Shown here: positions 21,417 to 36,620 of the stretch, in pieces
Numbering within the stretch: the first letter of the stretch is position 1
How the letters are laid out: the number at the start of each line of letters is the position of its first letter
Source: Hydractinia symbiolongicarpus
Taxonomy: Eukaryota; Cnidaria; Hydrozoa; Anthoathecata; Hydractiniidae
NCBI RefSeq assembly: GCF_029227915.1
Contig: NC_079882.1
Coordinates: 21,147,001 to 21,211,000 of the forward strand
Direction: 5' to 3'
DNA length: 64,000 nt
Made by a program: the position numbers and the translations under genes
The notes under the pieces: generated by a model
Told to the model about the DNA's origin: nothing
The model's database searches: none
What the model saw: only the letters and a program-made list of their open reading frames with translations

Positions 21417-24400
21417 TCATATCTCGTCATCAGGCGTATCCAGATTCTCCCGCATATATATCGAAGGGTCTGGTACTGGTTTTAAACTGTTTATAGTTAC
21501 TTTCTCGGCACACATCGGACATTTTGTTTCGTCTCCTTCTAACAAGCTAAAATAGCAAAGGAGATTAGAAAACACATGTGAAAGAAAGGATTAAATAATG
21601 AATTGCCAATCTAAAGATTATTATACTACCTTTTAAATTCAGTACAAAGAGCTGGAAACGAGCAGTTGGGACAATTACACCAATCTTCTTTAACCATATG
21701 ACGACCCTTGAAAAAAAATCCTGGCGTTTACTTTCAAATTAAACAGGGTGGAATTCCTAAAGTGTTTTAATTTAACTCGCTCACCGTGACTATACAATAA
21801 GGTAAGTTCTCCTTGCATTCAGGACAATCGAGACGCGTTTGTGGGACTAGGTTTGAACAGCGTGGACAGGGTTCCATTGGTTCATCTTCTTCTGTTTTGT
21901 CAGGTTTCCTGGAAAAGAGCACGTCCTTGTCATATCGAATTAAAGCGAATTATGATACAATAAAATTAAAGCAGACACTTGCGGGAAAAACAATTTTGTT
22001 TTGTTTTAAAGAGGTCTAAGCACAGTGGGGATGTTTTTTTAGGTGGGGGAATTTTTTTGAGAGATTAACTAAGGAGGTTACGAATTAGTAACCTGACTAT
22101 AATTTTTAGGAAGGACATTGACACCTATGTATTTAGTAAAATGTTTAAAAAACATTAAAAATTAACAAAGTGTTTAATGATGTCTGCTTTATTAGGGTTA
22201 GTTTTAATTAAAACATTCAACGCGAAACCGGTGTGCGTTTTATGAAGTGTCTGCTATGAGGTGTTTTGGAGCGGCTGCGTTGTGAGCTTTTTTTAAAAAT
22301 TTGTCTGGAACAAATCAAAAGGTCTCTTTTATAAAGGTATTCGTTTCGAGAGATTTCAATAATATAAAAACCAACCTGACTATCATTTCAATCTTTTTCT
22401 TATATTTCAAATCTATCTGCGGGCGATATTCTGGTCGCATCAACATGGCAGCGAAACTAAACGAAGAGTGTTTCAGACCTGCTCGGTGGCATTCAATGAC
22501 AGTTGATGTTAAAATTGGCACGATGTCTAAACAGTAATTTACGTATTTATTCAACATATTCGAATTCAGAAAATAACAAGAGAATATTCACCTACGTGAT
22601 GGAAACTTGCTGATATTATTTGCAACTCGTATTAACATTCGGGCACCTTTTAAATGGTCACCCTTTTTAACGTGAATCTAAAGCAAAACAAAGGACAGTA
22701 AGAGTATTTTTATTACAAGAGGCTTAACCACTACCAAAACAAGGCACCGGTTAGGCGAGACAACAAGTTATTTGGCTATCTTTATTCCATGCAAAGCGTG
22801 ACGTTTTATACCACCAATCAAATAAAATGGGCAGATAATAGTGAAAAAACAAAACACTTGTACGAACCTTGCAGAGAATGTAACTGTGGAGTAACATCAA
22901 GTTTTGACTCATCTCACTTGGTATTTTGATTTTACGCTCCCGAAGTTCTATAAGTAAAAAAAGGAGATTGAGCATCGTGACGCATAAAGTGGCAAAAAAA
23001 ATAAGAAAATTACGAAATATTAATACCTTTATACATACTGAACAAGACATCATGAGCATTTCTATAATTTCCCATCTCTTGTTCACTTTGAGCAATTATA
23101 ACTGCTGTTTTCGCAGCCTCGCGATATCTCTTAAGAGCCATATAAACTCGAAATAAATATTTTGAATCCTAAATGTAAAAGTTTATATTTAACTTAGTTC
23201 TACCTTTATTATCATATTTGGTCAGAAACTAAGGATATTTTAAATGTAGTTTTGATCACTTACCTTTGGCATGCCGTCCAATTCGCCCATCAAGAAGTCA
23301 ATCAGATTAAGCGTCATTTTTTCATTGTTAGCTTTTTTTATCTACAATTGATCAAAATAGCGCAACTACATGAGAAAGTGAGTGCAAAATCTTTGTGAAC
23401 AAAGAAGCACCGTATCGATTCGCGAATTCGAAAATATAAAACATTTCAACATTGTCTCCGAACTGAATAAACTACAAAAACATTTTTATGTACCGTTTCG
23501 ATAGCAAGATCAATCGACTCTCCACTTTCAGTGACAGGGCACCTTAGGAGGAGTGCAAGCGCCTTAGGATACTGTCCAGATAGCATAAAAAATTTCCCGG
23601 CAAGCATAAATTGACGTTGATTTTCAAAATAAACAGCTATGCTATTGTTGTCATCAGGAGTAGCGTTTTCACCTAGAGAGCAGGAATAGTATAATTCAAT
23701 ACTACTTGATAACAAATTATCTTTCTTAGTCAACAATCTTGAAAAACATTACCAATGATTTCAGCGTATCTTTCCATTTGATCATGTTGCTATAATAAAA
23801 AAAAGAAATCTTCTTACTTACTGACGGGCGCAGTATGATCGTTATATGACCTGACACAATATTTTTTTATATTATTTAATCAACTTGACCAAAACATCAA
23901 AAAAAGTTTATACCTGAGCTAAACTGAAGGCTTCGTCACTGCATCGAGACATCACCAAAAATTGGATAGCAGAGGCGAAATCACCAAGATTCTGGAAAAA
24001 TCTAAACATCATTTATACAAATCATGTCAGTTGTAATCACTCTTAATGGGTAGAAGTAGCAGGCACCTAACCTCCCAGATTGGGTCAAGACATATTCCCC
24101 ACAAAATGCACATATCAATCATGATCGATTTTTGAGGGAAGTGTGGTCTCTCTGGCCTGCTAGGCTGCTAAGGCCCTGATGACAATATGAATACATTACA
24201 ATATACATTATTTGAAATGATTACAATATCTGGTAAAATTGCACCTACTTTGCTACCATTTTGGCTCCCTCCACACTCTGCGTTTCTTTTACAATCAAAA
24301 CCGCTTCTTCAGGATCTTGCAGGTGATCCAAGTTGATTCTAAATGCACAACAACAAATAAACATATACCTAATAAAATAAACATACCTAACAAATCCTTC

Positions 24401-27400
24401 CCAGGACGTAGTTGCTAAACATGCCTGATAACATTTTCGTAATCTTTGCCACGTTTATAGGCTGCAGCTGCGTCTTTGTATTTGCCATCCAGTTCTTTTG
24501 CTTTGGCATATTGAATGAGTAACTTTGGAGAAGTTATGTGTTTAATAAGTTCCCCAACTTTGTTCCTAATAAAAAAGAAAACGATGGAAAAAGAAAGTAA
24601 ACTCTAAACATTGCTGTCTGGTGTTATTGTCTGGTTAGGCATCACAAAAAAATTAAAACGCATACCATTGTTTTAACTTAATGTAAACAAACGCTGCCTT
24701 ATCCCAACATTGAGCTTTCTCATACAATGATGCTGATTCAGCAAATTGCTAAAGGAAAAAATAAACGATGAAAAAAAGTTTAATACACAATAAAAGTAGA
24801 TTCAAAAACAAGCTGCATACTTTCATATTTTCCAGCAAGGAGGCACACTCTCTTTTCAATGATTTGTTGTTCGACTTCATGGCAATGCTTACACCTCTTC
24901 GAATATCACCCATTCTTATTGCCATTCTAGCTATACCACCAGAACAAATCTCATCATGATCTTTATACTAGAAGAATTTTGTGAACAACAAAACAATAAT
25001 AATGTTGTGGTGACAAGGATTAACAATTTTTTAATATGAATTTGACAAAACAAAAAGGGGTACCTCATCTTTGTTTGTTATTCCTCGTTCAAAATTTAGC
25101 AAAGCATTTGGGTAGTCACCACTAAGAGAATATAAAAACATTAAAATAGAAAAACATTCATGTCATCACCACTTGACAGCAACCCATTCCTTACCACGTG
25201 AAAATACAACCTGCAATCTTCAGAATATTTTGGGACAAGGAACCTAATTTTAAAGATTGCAATCATAATCGTTGGGAATACTGCTTAACTCGCCAATGTT
25301 ACATCATTTGATCAACATAACCCATTCACTCGGATTTTCGGGACTTCGCTGACCGATAGGCTGACTGCTCCGTAATGCTAGCATTCTGCAAACGGAGATT
25401 TTTCATTTTTAAGGGGCTATCTACTCAGCTTTTATTTTGCAGTAAAGTATTAATCAGTCGACGCTTTTAGGCAATTTTCCTAAATATTAATAACAGGGTT
25501 GTATGTGACACGTAACAACACAACTCACATAAACTCCAACTGCTGGGCGTATTCTTTTGATATATATGGTATTTCAGAGGGAGCTAACGTCTTCGCAAGT
25601 TCCAATGCTTGATCCCAATGAAGTAAATCGCGCCGCATCTAAATAACACATGTAAGCGAATATTTAAGAACAACGTATTAAAATATTTTGATAGACGTAG
25701 ACTTAAAGGACGCTTCCTGCAAACATCCATTGTAACGAAAATTGCTCACAACGGTACCAAACATGGACCATCAAGGAAGGGAGATGTCCGAAAATCCTTT
25801 TAGGGTTTTAGGGTTCCTTGAAGAGTTATTAACACGAAGTCGTGTCACCTGTAAGTCACAAGAAAAAACTTCCTTTCCTTACATTAAACCTCACTTTTTA
25901 ATCCTTACGATATGATCAACATATAGAATTTGAAGATTAAAGTTTTGACTTAATTGTCGGCATGCTTTTCTACCATAGAAACAGCTTAGAATAACAGCAA
26001 GCAAAAATACCTGGTTTCCATCAACATAATTTACAAAACGTTTCTTTACTTTTATTAAAGATAAGAAAAAAAGTACCCATGTGTGGCGGAGGGAATATTG
26101 GGGGAGAATTAAACAGAGTGTTCACATGTGTAAAATCTTGTTTTAATAAGCCTGTGTTTTTGTGTAACCATAAGGGAGGGAATTTCAAATTGTAATGGGT
26201 ATTATGTACAGTATACTATGTACAGTATACTATGTACAGTATACTCTCTTCAAAGACCTTTAAAAATAATCGACTTTAGTAGAAAAGACCTTTAAAAATA
26301 ATCGACTTTAGTAGAAAAGTTTCAAAAGTCTCTAAATTTTGCTTGTCGTCACGTATGTTGCTTTCTTTATTGTTGTGACTTACTATTTTCAAACAATGCC
26401 AATATAACTATAATAAAATAAATCTTAGATCGTCTAGTTATTAATAAAAGTAAACACGATGTATAACTTTGAATATAAAAATAGTATAAAAATTAACCTC
26501 TAAAGCAGCTTGTGGTGTTCCCGAGAGCAAAAACAAATCCTAAAAAACAGATGACATAATTTTAACCCAAGCTAAATTTGTATATATTGTTTGTGTAGAA
26601 AAGTTGTTGACCGTTGTATGCGAAAGAAAATATCACCACTTACTTGCGCAAGATTGAAGTCTTTATGAAACATTGCCATGTAACCAGCTAAGAGATTCTT
26701 ATCTTCTAAATTCTGCAGAAAACATAGAAAGATGAAAAAAATGAAACAAAAAAACGTAATGAAATAATTTGAGCCATGAGACTAGTACCTTTATTTTTTG
26801 CAGTGATAAAACCATGGCAACGTTCCCAATTTTTCTATATATTCGAATTGCTAAAGAAAAAGAATTAGAAAAGTCTTAAAAGATGTTTTATGTAACAAGA
26901 CATATTTACAAACAGGAACAAATAAAAAAAAACTACCTAAGTCAATCTCTAACTGTCTCCCAGCCACCTCAGCAAACTTTTGCCAGTTTTCAATGTCGTT
27001 TGATTGCTGGCAATATTCCCATGCATCCTTGTACCTTGAATAAAAAAAAGAGTTAAAAACAGAATGTCAATTAAAAAAACATAACGTAGATAATTTAACA
27101 AAATTTATCGTATGCATTACCGTTTTAGCACAAGAATATGTTTAAAAGTAGCCTTCATCTAGAAATAATGAAATCAAATATCATTTGAAGTGTTTTATAC
27201 TTTTTCTTTCTATGAAATTTCGATTTTATGTTTAACGCAGTATTATTTAATATACATAAATACACTAACTTGTGGAGAATTAGGCTCAGCAATCTCTGTA
27301 GGGAGTTCAGTTAACAAAGCCAAATGCATCAACTATAAAATTATAAGAAAATTTAAATTCCACAAACCAAGGAAATATAGCACATGCTTTAAACACCACA

Positions 27401-30400
27401 TTACCTTCCCACTTCGCGTTTGACATGAGAGATCTCCATCGTACAACATTAATGGTGTGTACCCGAATGTTAGTTTACTTGAGAGTGCCATCTCACAAGT
27501 TGTGCCTAAAACCACACCATGAAATATCAACACATCAGAAGTTACTAGTTGCAGTTGCAAGAAGATATTCGTATATTTTTTTATTAAGTTTAACATTTAC
27601 CTCCGACGGTTTCTTTTGAATACGAATAGATGAAAACCTTTTCTTCGTCGTATGCACAAAACACGCCCTAAACAACAAATGGCCGATAGAAGAATTACTT
27701 ACAACCCAATGTACCTATGTATATATAAAGAAAGTAAATTTTAAAATGCAAATATTCAACCACCTCACCTTGTCTAACAAAAGTTCATCCCAAAGGACAC
27801 CCTTCACCGCAGGTGGAAAACGTAAGATCTCCAAACATGAATCATTAACCTAAACAAATCAAATGAAATATAATACCCGTTTCATATTACACAGTAAAAA
27901 ATGATCTCAATCCTCAACAACCTCATCAGGGACCAGGATAATAATAAGCAAAAATCTTGGTATTTCTTTTATACCATTGTCTTTTATAACTACTATTTAA
28001 GTTTGCCTGATTAAGAAAGATGTTCTACTTACTGGACTGTATATAAAACCATCACTCTTCTCATCGATGAAAACCAATCTTGTTCCAGTTGTATCAGGAT
28101 AAAGTTTCCGAGGGGCAACAACATGGCGATATTCATTCACATACAACCAATCTTCCAAGAAGAAATATTTGATTTGACCACCCTGTAAAAAGATTAAAAG
28201 CTAGATTCCAATCCCCTTTATTTCCAGTCAGAAATGCCTGAAAATTCCATAAAACATTATCTAGAGTAACACTGCGTTATCTGTAAAAATATGGAAAAGT
28301 TTGAAACAATTTATTGTGTATCCAAAATAATGTTTTGGAAAAGTCAATTTAACGTTTACCTCGTTTCCATATATAAGAAAATCATTGGTCAAGGCGAAGC
28401 ACGTGATTCTACTCTTGTCTCCATCGTCTGGAAAAAGCCTTCCCTCGCGTTCTTCTTCGTTTTTGTCTCCTGAATCAGCTTCAATCTAACAATAGAATAA
28501 TTTTATTTACCATTTAACAAAAAATACAGAAAAGTTGTAACACTGAATTGTTCCAGTCTTTTATGTAATACATTACCAAATGAAGTTGCACTTTTCCTTC
28601 AAAGCCAACAGCTGCGTAATCTGCATTCAAACAAATCTGGTTGACAGTTCCAAGATATTCTCGATCTCTGAAGGGTGAATAACCTAAAGAAGTCATATAC
28701 TTTTAAAAATCCTCAATTCTACTCCAAGGATTACTACTTTTTATACTTATAAGACAAACAAATCAAAAATCTACTTTAACCAAGTTTTAAACATTTATAT
28801 ACTGTCGATTTAATCATTTTGTCGTTTGTAATGTTAAATATAATTTAAAATGGTTATACTTATAAATAACAACTCTGAGAAAGTAAAAAATGTTTGATCC
28901 TGTGGTAAATAAAAATACATTTTCATCAAAAGTGATATCAACACACAAAAAAATTAAAATACAATTTTAGCTAGACACTTCTTTTAAAGTTAAAAGCAAT
29001 ATAAAAGTGTAGCAGCTACACTTAATGTTTTTATCAAAGCAAATCTGTTTACCGGTGTCTGTAAATGAACAAAACCAAACACGATTATTCATTCCTGATG
29101 CCAGATGAAATGGTCCAACAGCTAGGAAGTTTGGTTCAACTGTTGTAGCAATCCTAAATGGCATTTCCTAAACAAACAAAGATTTTTTTGTTACAATAAA
29201 ATACATTATACACACAGATAAAACTCGGCTACATATAATATGTTTCTTATTTTTTTTTATACAAACTAAATCTTCCAGAAATCTTTTCCAACCAAAAATT
29301 TACCTGATTTACTTCATCAACAATAGTAACCTAAAAAGTTAAAGAGTTATTATATTACATGCAATGAAAAGCAAACGTAGGTTATACAGACTATCTGGCC
29401 ACATGCAAATCAAATAAAAAAGGAGTGCATATATAGACCGTGAAGGAGAGTACATATAGGGCTTCCTTGAACACTTCTCAGCCCATATTGAAGCCGCGAT
29501 TTATTTTGAGCTACCATAATGTTGGTTAATTATGACAGAAACGATGTCATTGTGTAACATTATATACAAACCTCTCGAAGAGATGTCAAGTACGCCAGCT
29601 TTGTTATGCTTGCATCTCCAAGGATAGGTAATTTTGTTAAATATACATGAACAGCTCCTAAGAAGAATATATGATAGTAAATTGAAGATTTGACAATGTG
29701 TTGGGATTTACAACAGCTAATATTGGAAAATTAAACTGTTAAAATTCACATACATACCTTTAGCAGTACTCAGTGCTAGTAACTGTCCATCTTCCGTCCA
29801 CTGGATTTTATCAAGACTGCCTATAAGAATTTTATAAAGTAGAAATTTCAGGGAAAAAAGTAGAATAAAGAACATTACAAATATGACTGTCTATACCTCC
29901 TGCATCTTCAACGTTTATGATGGCATAAATTTCTTTTAAATCGTTCAAGTCGTGTATCTTAATGCTGGAATGGAAAATTTAAAATCAGACATTAAAACAT
30001 ATGTTTCAGATGAAGGATACACATTCTGATAGGTTTCACTTAACATACACATTATCACCACAAGATGCTGCCATCTTTAATGAGAGTGAAATATCTATGT
30101 CCGTCAATTCATCTTTATGATCTCGGGTTTGGAACAGTTCCTGAACAAAAAGGAAAAAACATGTGAAAATGATTGTAATACTAATCATATAACCAATTTA
30201 AAAAATTAGTTGGTTGAAGTTTAGCTAACTGAAGCATGTGGGGTCAGGTGATAACTAGAAGAAAAAGAGATAGGGTAAATGCAGTGATGGTGTAGTATTC
30301 AGCTTATAATCATAAGGTTTCAGGTTCTAGTTCCCATCCATCGCACTTTAAATGTAGTGTTGTTGCCCATTTAGTGCCATCTACTGAGCTCACACTAGCT

Positions 30401-33400
30401 TGTGTGGCAGGCAAGCAAGTTAGAGAAATGTTATACGTATCTCTAGTGGTAATGTAACATAGTTACAAACGGAGAGGATGAAAAGCCAGCCGGAGATGGA
30501 ATCTCAGAGGACGTTAAACTTTCTGTTACTTACTTACTTACTAAATATAGAAAGACAAAAAAAAACATACCTGTCCAATTTCTTTAAGATGTGTTGAAAT
30601 GACAACAAGATATCCAGTTGAAAATCCAATCATGATGTAACCATCACCAAACCACTTGTACGTAACAATACTTCCATAACGAGGCTAAAAATACACAATA
30701 TAACATAATTATTAAAGACGTTTAAATTTAAATGCAATCACTAGCACACAATAAAATTTAGAAAATTCTTAATATCCCATGTAACAGATTTTTTTTTATT
30801 TATTTTGATTCATTTTTAAAACACATCATAGTTGTCAGAAAAGAGAAAGACACTTGAATATTCTAAATTAAGGAATGAAATTGAACGAACAGTATTGCAC
30901 AAAAATTACTCTTTACAGATTTAAGAAAAAAAACACACAAAAAAATTATAGGTAAAAAAAGCAAAATTGAAAACTAACAAAATAATCATGTTACGCAAAT
31001 ACCTGGAATGCCAATTCTATCGGATTGTCTGGTTCGTTAAGGTTGTACAAGAAAAGTGTCTTTTGACCAACAGTCAAACTGACCTTAGAAGAAAAAAAAT
31101 AACACAAAAAATTATAATAGGAGAAAGTATTTGGTCTATAAGTAAGTAACACTTAAAATATTGAACTCATACTGTTGTTTCACTGGCACTTCTTTCATCA
31201 GTTTTCATGACAGAAAATTGAACATCATCTGGCTCAAGACGTGCAGCTGTCTAAAACAGAAAGAAATCTTGGATATAAAATTTGAAAATTCATGAGGACC
31301 ACTGAACTGCAAACTATTATCTAGATCAACTACTTTTCTGTTTTTAAGCTTACTATGCTAAGTGGTCTCATCTTTCTGTGTGCAGGTATCTAAAAACGTA
31401 AATATTTATCAACGTTTTTTTTCACATAAAAATAATTCACACATTCACGCTCTCTTCAATATAATAAGGTGAATTAAATTCATTAAAGCATTCAGCAATA
31501 ACTTTGGTGCTAATTATTATTATTGCTATGACAAACAACACAAACACAGAAAACAAGTGGTACTCTTTCAGTGCTGTAGAAAGCAATTTGTTTGTTTTGT
31601 TTTTTAGGGAGGCTAAAAGTTACTGCATCCGCAATGGCAAACCATGGTTTTGCTTGAGGGGGGGGGGGGTATTTTAAAGGTTAGCATTCAATAAAACCGA
31701 TGCAAAAGATTGGTTTTGAAGAGGAATGACACTGTTTTATTTTTATTTTTTTTTAATAACAGCCACCCCACTATCCAAGGTCTATTGTACTAAAAATCTC
31801 AAAAAAAGGCTATCACAAATCTGGTTGAATTTAGCTAGCTCTTAATGTAAAGGTGTATCTAGAGAAATTAAGGTGACATATAAAGTTTTAACACTAGGGT
31901 CACGTTTTCTGTGAAGAAATACGTACTTTTTCATTTGCAGCGGTAACCGTAATAAGCATTCCAATAACTATTTGGTTAATATTTAACAAAATATTATGAT
32001 GCTCAGTCCTGTTTTGAAGTCTATTAGAAAATACACAACTACCACACTTAATGGTTTAATAAATGGATTTAAACTGGTGGGTAGCCTTTAGGTAGAATGT
32101 TTGCTTTTAACAATTTTCAGACAAGTCATGTTACCATCTATAAAAGTGTGGATCATTTCTTCCTGCTTAGTACTGAGCAAGATAGATTAATGGCCTTTAA
32201 TGTAGATTAAGGCAGTTGTTTACAGCCTGGGATATTCTTCAAATGGACATAGTATTATTGTATAGAACTCATTATTAATTAGTTGTGTTGACATTGGCAA
32301 CAATAATTATTATTTAGGACTGAGAAAAAGTCAACTGTGAATGTTGCAAAAAAATGGAAATTTTTTTCCAAAAAGATCATGTCTTAAATCTTAAAGTTCT
32401 GCAGTGGTGCTTGTGATAAACTGGTAGACTGATAAAATTTAGGAGACTATTCTGGGTAAATAATAACTGCAAAAATAATAATGCTGTTTCATCATAGAGA
32501 ACTATTTTTTTCATACGAAATTATCATAACTACTTTTTTTAAGAGAATTTATAGTAACTTAAAATTTATGTTAACATACTGACAAAAAAGTCACTACAAC
32601 TCAAGGCGCTACAAATTTCTATAATAAACACCCTGTTTATACTAAGAAAAATTAATATTTTTAAAGGGGAGGGTAAATAATTTACTCAATTTAATTACAT
32701 GGACAAGAATACTTTATTAGAGCGATTTTATAGTATAATCAGGCTGGAAATTGCTGAATAAAAAGAAAAAAACAAGAAAAAAAGGTTGAAATTTTCTCTT
32801 TTTGTTGCTGAAAAAACATGAAAACAAAGGAAATAGGTTTGCAAAGCATAAATTCTTGCAAAAATTAAATGTGATTTTGCGAAACTGGTACTGAGATTTT
32901 TACATCGAAAATATTTGTAATGCACCGGTAAAATAAAAAATTCTCAAAATATAAGAAAAAAAAGCTAAACATGTAAAAAAAAATTAAGAACACCCCAGGG
33001 TTATTGTTTATTAAAATATTGCAAACTTTTGAACTTCCCCTTTCATAATGACTAAAAAACAAATAAAGATATTTACCTGCTTGACAGTGTCACCATCACT
33101 GTTACTGATTGTCAATATTTTGTCTTCACTCCCCAGTGCAAGTAGATTCTAAAAACAAATTTGTATGTCGAACTATTTTGACTCTTGAAGGTAACGAACT
33201 AAAACAAATTGAATTCGCTTTTGTTCGACAACTGTAATCATAATAAAAGATATAATACCTCTGCATTCCAACATCCACATGTGATTCTCTTTGTATGCTT
33301 ACCAATTATGGGGACTTTTCTAAAAAAAAAACTTTTCTAAAAAATCCTCCAGTTCGTCATGTAGCTTAGCCTGCTAGCTTTTCTCCTGGACCCATAGAAT

Positions 33401-34828
33401 GACTAATGAAATTATGCAGAGACAGAATATACAGTTATTGATATATATGGACTATAAAGATTAATGTTACTTTAAAATCTGTATCCATAAACTTGGACAA
33501 AAATATCTGAAAATGTAGGATTCATTGACTAACACAGCTGATAGACTGCAGAAGTATAATTTATTCAGATATATAAGCTAGAAAACCGAACTCAAAATAA
33601 AGTCGTAAGAAAAGTATAATAATTTATGATGCATAATTGTATACATAAAAAATGGTACATTAAAAATCAATTGAAGTCACCTTGATGTTTGATGATTGTA
33701 AAGCAATAAATTTCCTTTTGCTGTACCTAAATTTACAACAAACAAAATCACATCAGCTATGGCTAAAATAAGTGTAAACACTGTTATATTTAAATAAAAA
33801 TTCATAAAAAACTCACCAACTGCAAGCAAATGTGACACCTTGGACCACAGCAAGAAAGATATGGAGTCTCTAAAAAGAGCAAATTAAAAAGTTTAGCTAT
33901 TGTTTTAATGTTCATAGTTAGGCGTCAAAAAAACTGTATGCAAGTAATAATCGTCTCCTTATTAAAGCAAGAAAATAATTGACTTACTAACCTTAGTCCG
34001 CTTTCTAGCTGTGTAGTCTTCATCGTATTGGCATCCCATAAAAATATTACTCCTTAAAATATATTAAAATTACACCTTGGAAATTAGACTTCCATGGTTT
34101 TTCAAGATGCCATCCATTTTAGTTTGTAAGTAATAGTCGGTTAAAATTCAGGAATGAATTTATAACAAACAACATATGGCTATATTTATATTATAGCTTT
34201 ATTAACAATTGGAACTTTGATATTATGATAAACTACGTTAAATTTAGGCTTCATAATACAGCCTTTTATATAAAATAAGGCAATGTAAGTCCAGGCACAA
34301 GGCAGAATATGGAAAGATTTTGAGGCCAAATAGTTCAGTAATTAATTTATACCTGTTTTCTCATTTCCAATTGCCAGTGTGTCACCATCCTTGTCCCAAG
34401 ATAATCCAGTGCAAATTCTATAAATCAAATTCATAATAATACAATAACAAAATCTTTAAATATTTTTACAGATTATTGTTTTTATACTAAACCACAAAAT
34501 ACTAACCCTGGTAAAATTATTTCATCTCTTAGTTCACCATGTCTATCAAATATAGTGACCAGCTTTGTTATTCTAAATTCAAAATAATATTATGAGAATA
34601 TGTAGCTTCTTGGTATAAAAGTTAGGAAGAGAACATACCCAGTAACAGCTATAAAATTTCCCTGCTGTGACTGCCATGCTAGGATAACTCTATCTCCTCC
34701 ATGAACACGCTCAGGTATTGTAAACACACGCTAAAAATGTTTTGCAGTTTGAATTAATGCAGAATATTTGCAAGAAATCATCACTTATACTTTAAAGGAA
34801 TAAATTAATTCCCTATATATACCTTCAT
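21417..34828 (-). CDS. WDR19: WDR19 / IFT144, intraflagellar transport complex A subunit, multi-exon
   Basis: A long minus-strand gene of roughly three dozen small exons. The first coding exon is only ATGAAG (34828-34823), spliced to an exon starting at 34730 ([12 protein letters not shown]). The stop is at 21417-21419 in the last exon (21417-21546). Segments match WDR19 along its length: [11 protein letters not shown] (about 34.55 kb), LSWDKDGD (about 34.4 kb), FLWDANT (about 34.05 kb), [20 protein letters not shown] (about 29.1 kb), SGKV near 27.4 kb, and [19 protein letters not shown] (about 22.45 kb). The order is N-terminal WD40 propellers, then TPR-like helical repeats, then C-terminal Cys pairs (CPRC/CPEC, CNCPNC, CPMC). 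IFT144 is a core IFT-A subunit for retrograde ciliary transport and membrane-receptor entry into cilia. I see no break; exon boundaries were checked only in part, mainly at both ends. Confidence 0.93.
26203..26319. repeat. Two adjacent short tandem arrays in a WDR19 intron
   Basis: TATGTACAGTATAC is repeated three times exactly (26203-26244). It is followed by a 32-base unit (AAAGACCTTTAAAAATAATC...) repeated twice plus four bases (26252-26319). Both are identical copies, so they are recent. Confidence 0.85.
30281..30542 (+). mobile_element. tRNA-derived SINE with TTAC tail, in a WDR19 intron
   Basis: An A-box-like TGATGGTGTAGTAT near 30285 is followed about 35 bases later by a B-box-like GGTTCTAGTTCCC (30323-30335), then a unique body and a TTAC microsatellite tail (30526-30542). 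It is in the antisense orientation to WDR19. It is a different family from the SINE at 4500-4786. Confidence 0.65.
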
Positions 34829-35954
34829 TATTTAAACTTTAATTCTCACAAGTGCTTGGTCACAAAATGTAAATACAAAATGATTTATTAATTTGTCTCT
34901 CTAAATGAGAAAGAAGAAAAATGGTGCTTTTATCTGTAAGAAAAATCCTTGTTATTATGTAAAATAAAAACAATAGACAACAAACTTAATGTGAGTTTTT
35001 TACAGCCAAACCTTTCCACACAAGTAGTGATCATCAATAATATTATATCAATTCTAATTAAGTGATAAATTTTGACAGTTTTGAGTCAAGTCAAAAAATA
35101 AAAAGTATGCCTTGTTTGAAGACATTTCAACCGAGAGAAGATTTGGCAGCACTGGGGATTTTGGTCTGAAATCATGCCAATATTTTCTTTGCCGTTATTT
35201 TCAAGGCCAATGACTTTTTAGCAGAGAAATTATTAAATTAAATAAATTTAACATTTTCTGTCATCTTTAAATTGAATAATAATAATAGATCTTAAAGTTA
35301 AACTTTTATAAAAATAATTGGTTCGAAAAGTCTAAGAATCTTTATTGGACTCTCAGACTATGAGAAACTACGAGAAACAACTGCTGGTAAAAAAGGTTAT
35401 CACGATTATTTAATATTCACAAATTGTTAAATATCAAATCTGAATAGAAAACATGTGTTTTTATTGCTAAAGAGAGCTGATAACAAGATAAAGAATTTTT
35501 AATTTCAATTTTCAAATAATCAATGTTATATAATTAACATTTCAAAAAACATTTTAAGCTCATTTAATTTTCTAAAACACCAGCGTCTCTTACCTTGAGA
35601 TTTACTCAAAATCAACCAGATATGTGGTTATTTTGTCATGTTTCTAATGGAAAAGTAGGAAAACCAAGACAAAGGTTGTTTTTATAATTTCTTCCTATTG
35701 TTTATTGTCATCATTTTTCTGATGATACCAACTTATAATATGTTTTAACAAGTCGTTAAAGTCCCTTTCAAAAAGAATCAACATGGATCTGAAATTTCTT
35801 TCTCAATGGCTCAACACCAACAAAATCTCTTTGAATGGAAGTAAAACTGAATATATCCTGTTTAAGCACAAGCTTGAACCTATAAAGTATGACTTCAAAA
35901 TCTTTATCCAAAATTTATGTTGACCCATTTATTCTTCTCATTGTACAGCTAAGT
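34829..35954. other. Upstream flank of WDR19, no gene
   Basis: AT-rich sequence with no supported coding region or repeat boundary. The WDR19 promoter and 5'UTR should be at its left edge. Confidence 0.4.
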
Positions 35955-36230
35955 CAGTGGCGGATTAGGGAAGTCGAGCTAGTCGGGTGGACGTACTTAA
36001 TTCTCGTCAAAAGCCTTGTTGTTGCAATTTCAAAAAAGTATTTCGCTTAACCACAAAAATCTTCCAGGTTGGATTTCGAAATATGCTCTAGGTTAAATTT
36101 CTATAGAATTTATACGCATAATATACACACATGCATGTATTATATAGTTGAGTGCATATTTATCAATGATATGGCGTAATACGTAAGAAACTGCTTAATT
36201 ATCCTGCTACTTACTTCGCATGTTGTTTTA

Positions 36231-36620
36231 TTAGGGGGCACAAAATTCAGTTATTTGCTTTAATTCACTGAAAAATACCCCCTAATTCAATCTTGCTGTA
36301 TTTCGACGTACTTATTGTATTAGGGGGTGAAAAATATAAATAATGGTAACATGTGACCGTAAAAAGCATAAACCAACCCCCGTAATTTTACCATAAGTAA
36401 GTCAAATAAGGCGAGAATATTCATTAAGGGGTAGTGGCTTGTGAAATACCGTTAAAAACCATTAAAAATAAAAACAAATGATGCTTTACTTCATCACACA
36501 ATAGTTTTTCGCAACAAAAATAAAATAATAAACAACATTTAGTTTTGAAGATTTGTTATCAAGGTCATAAAACAGCAAAGAAATAAGAACTTGACAAAAA
36601 TTGTACAACTACCCCCTGAT
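36231..36620. repeat. Subterminal TTAGGGGG motif cluster in alternating orientation
   Basis: TTAGGGGG occurs at 36231 and 36320. Its complement CCCCCTAA/CCCCCTGAT is at about 36278 and 36612, with shorter forms near 36376 and 36427. Repeated short motifs in both orientations near an element end are typical of transposase-binding subterminal repeats. Confidence 0.5.

Noticed and set aside
31656-31670. Poly-G run as a G-quadruplex or regulatory site
   Set aside because: A single homopolymer run in a WDR19 intron; nothing else supports function.
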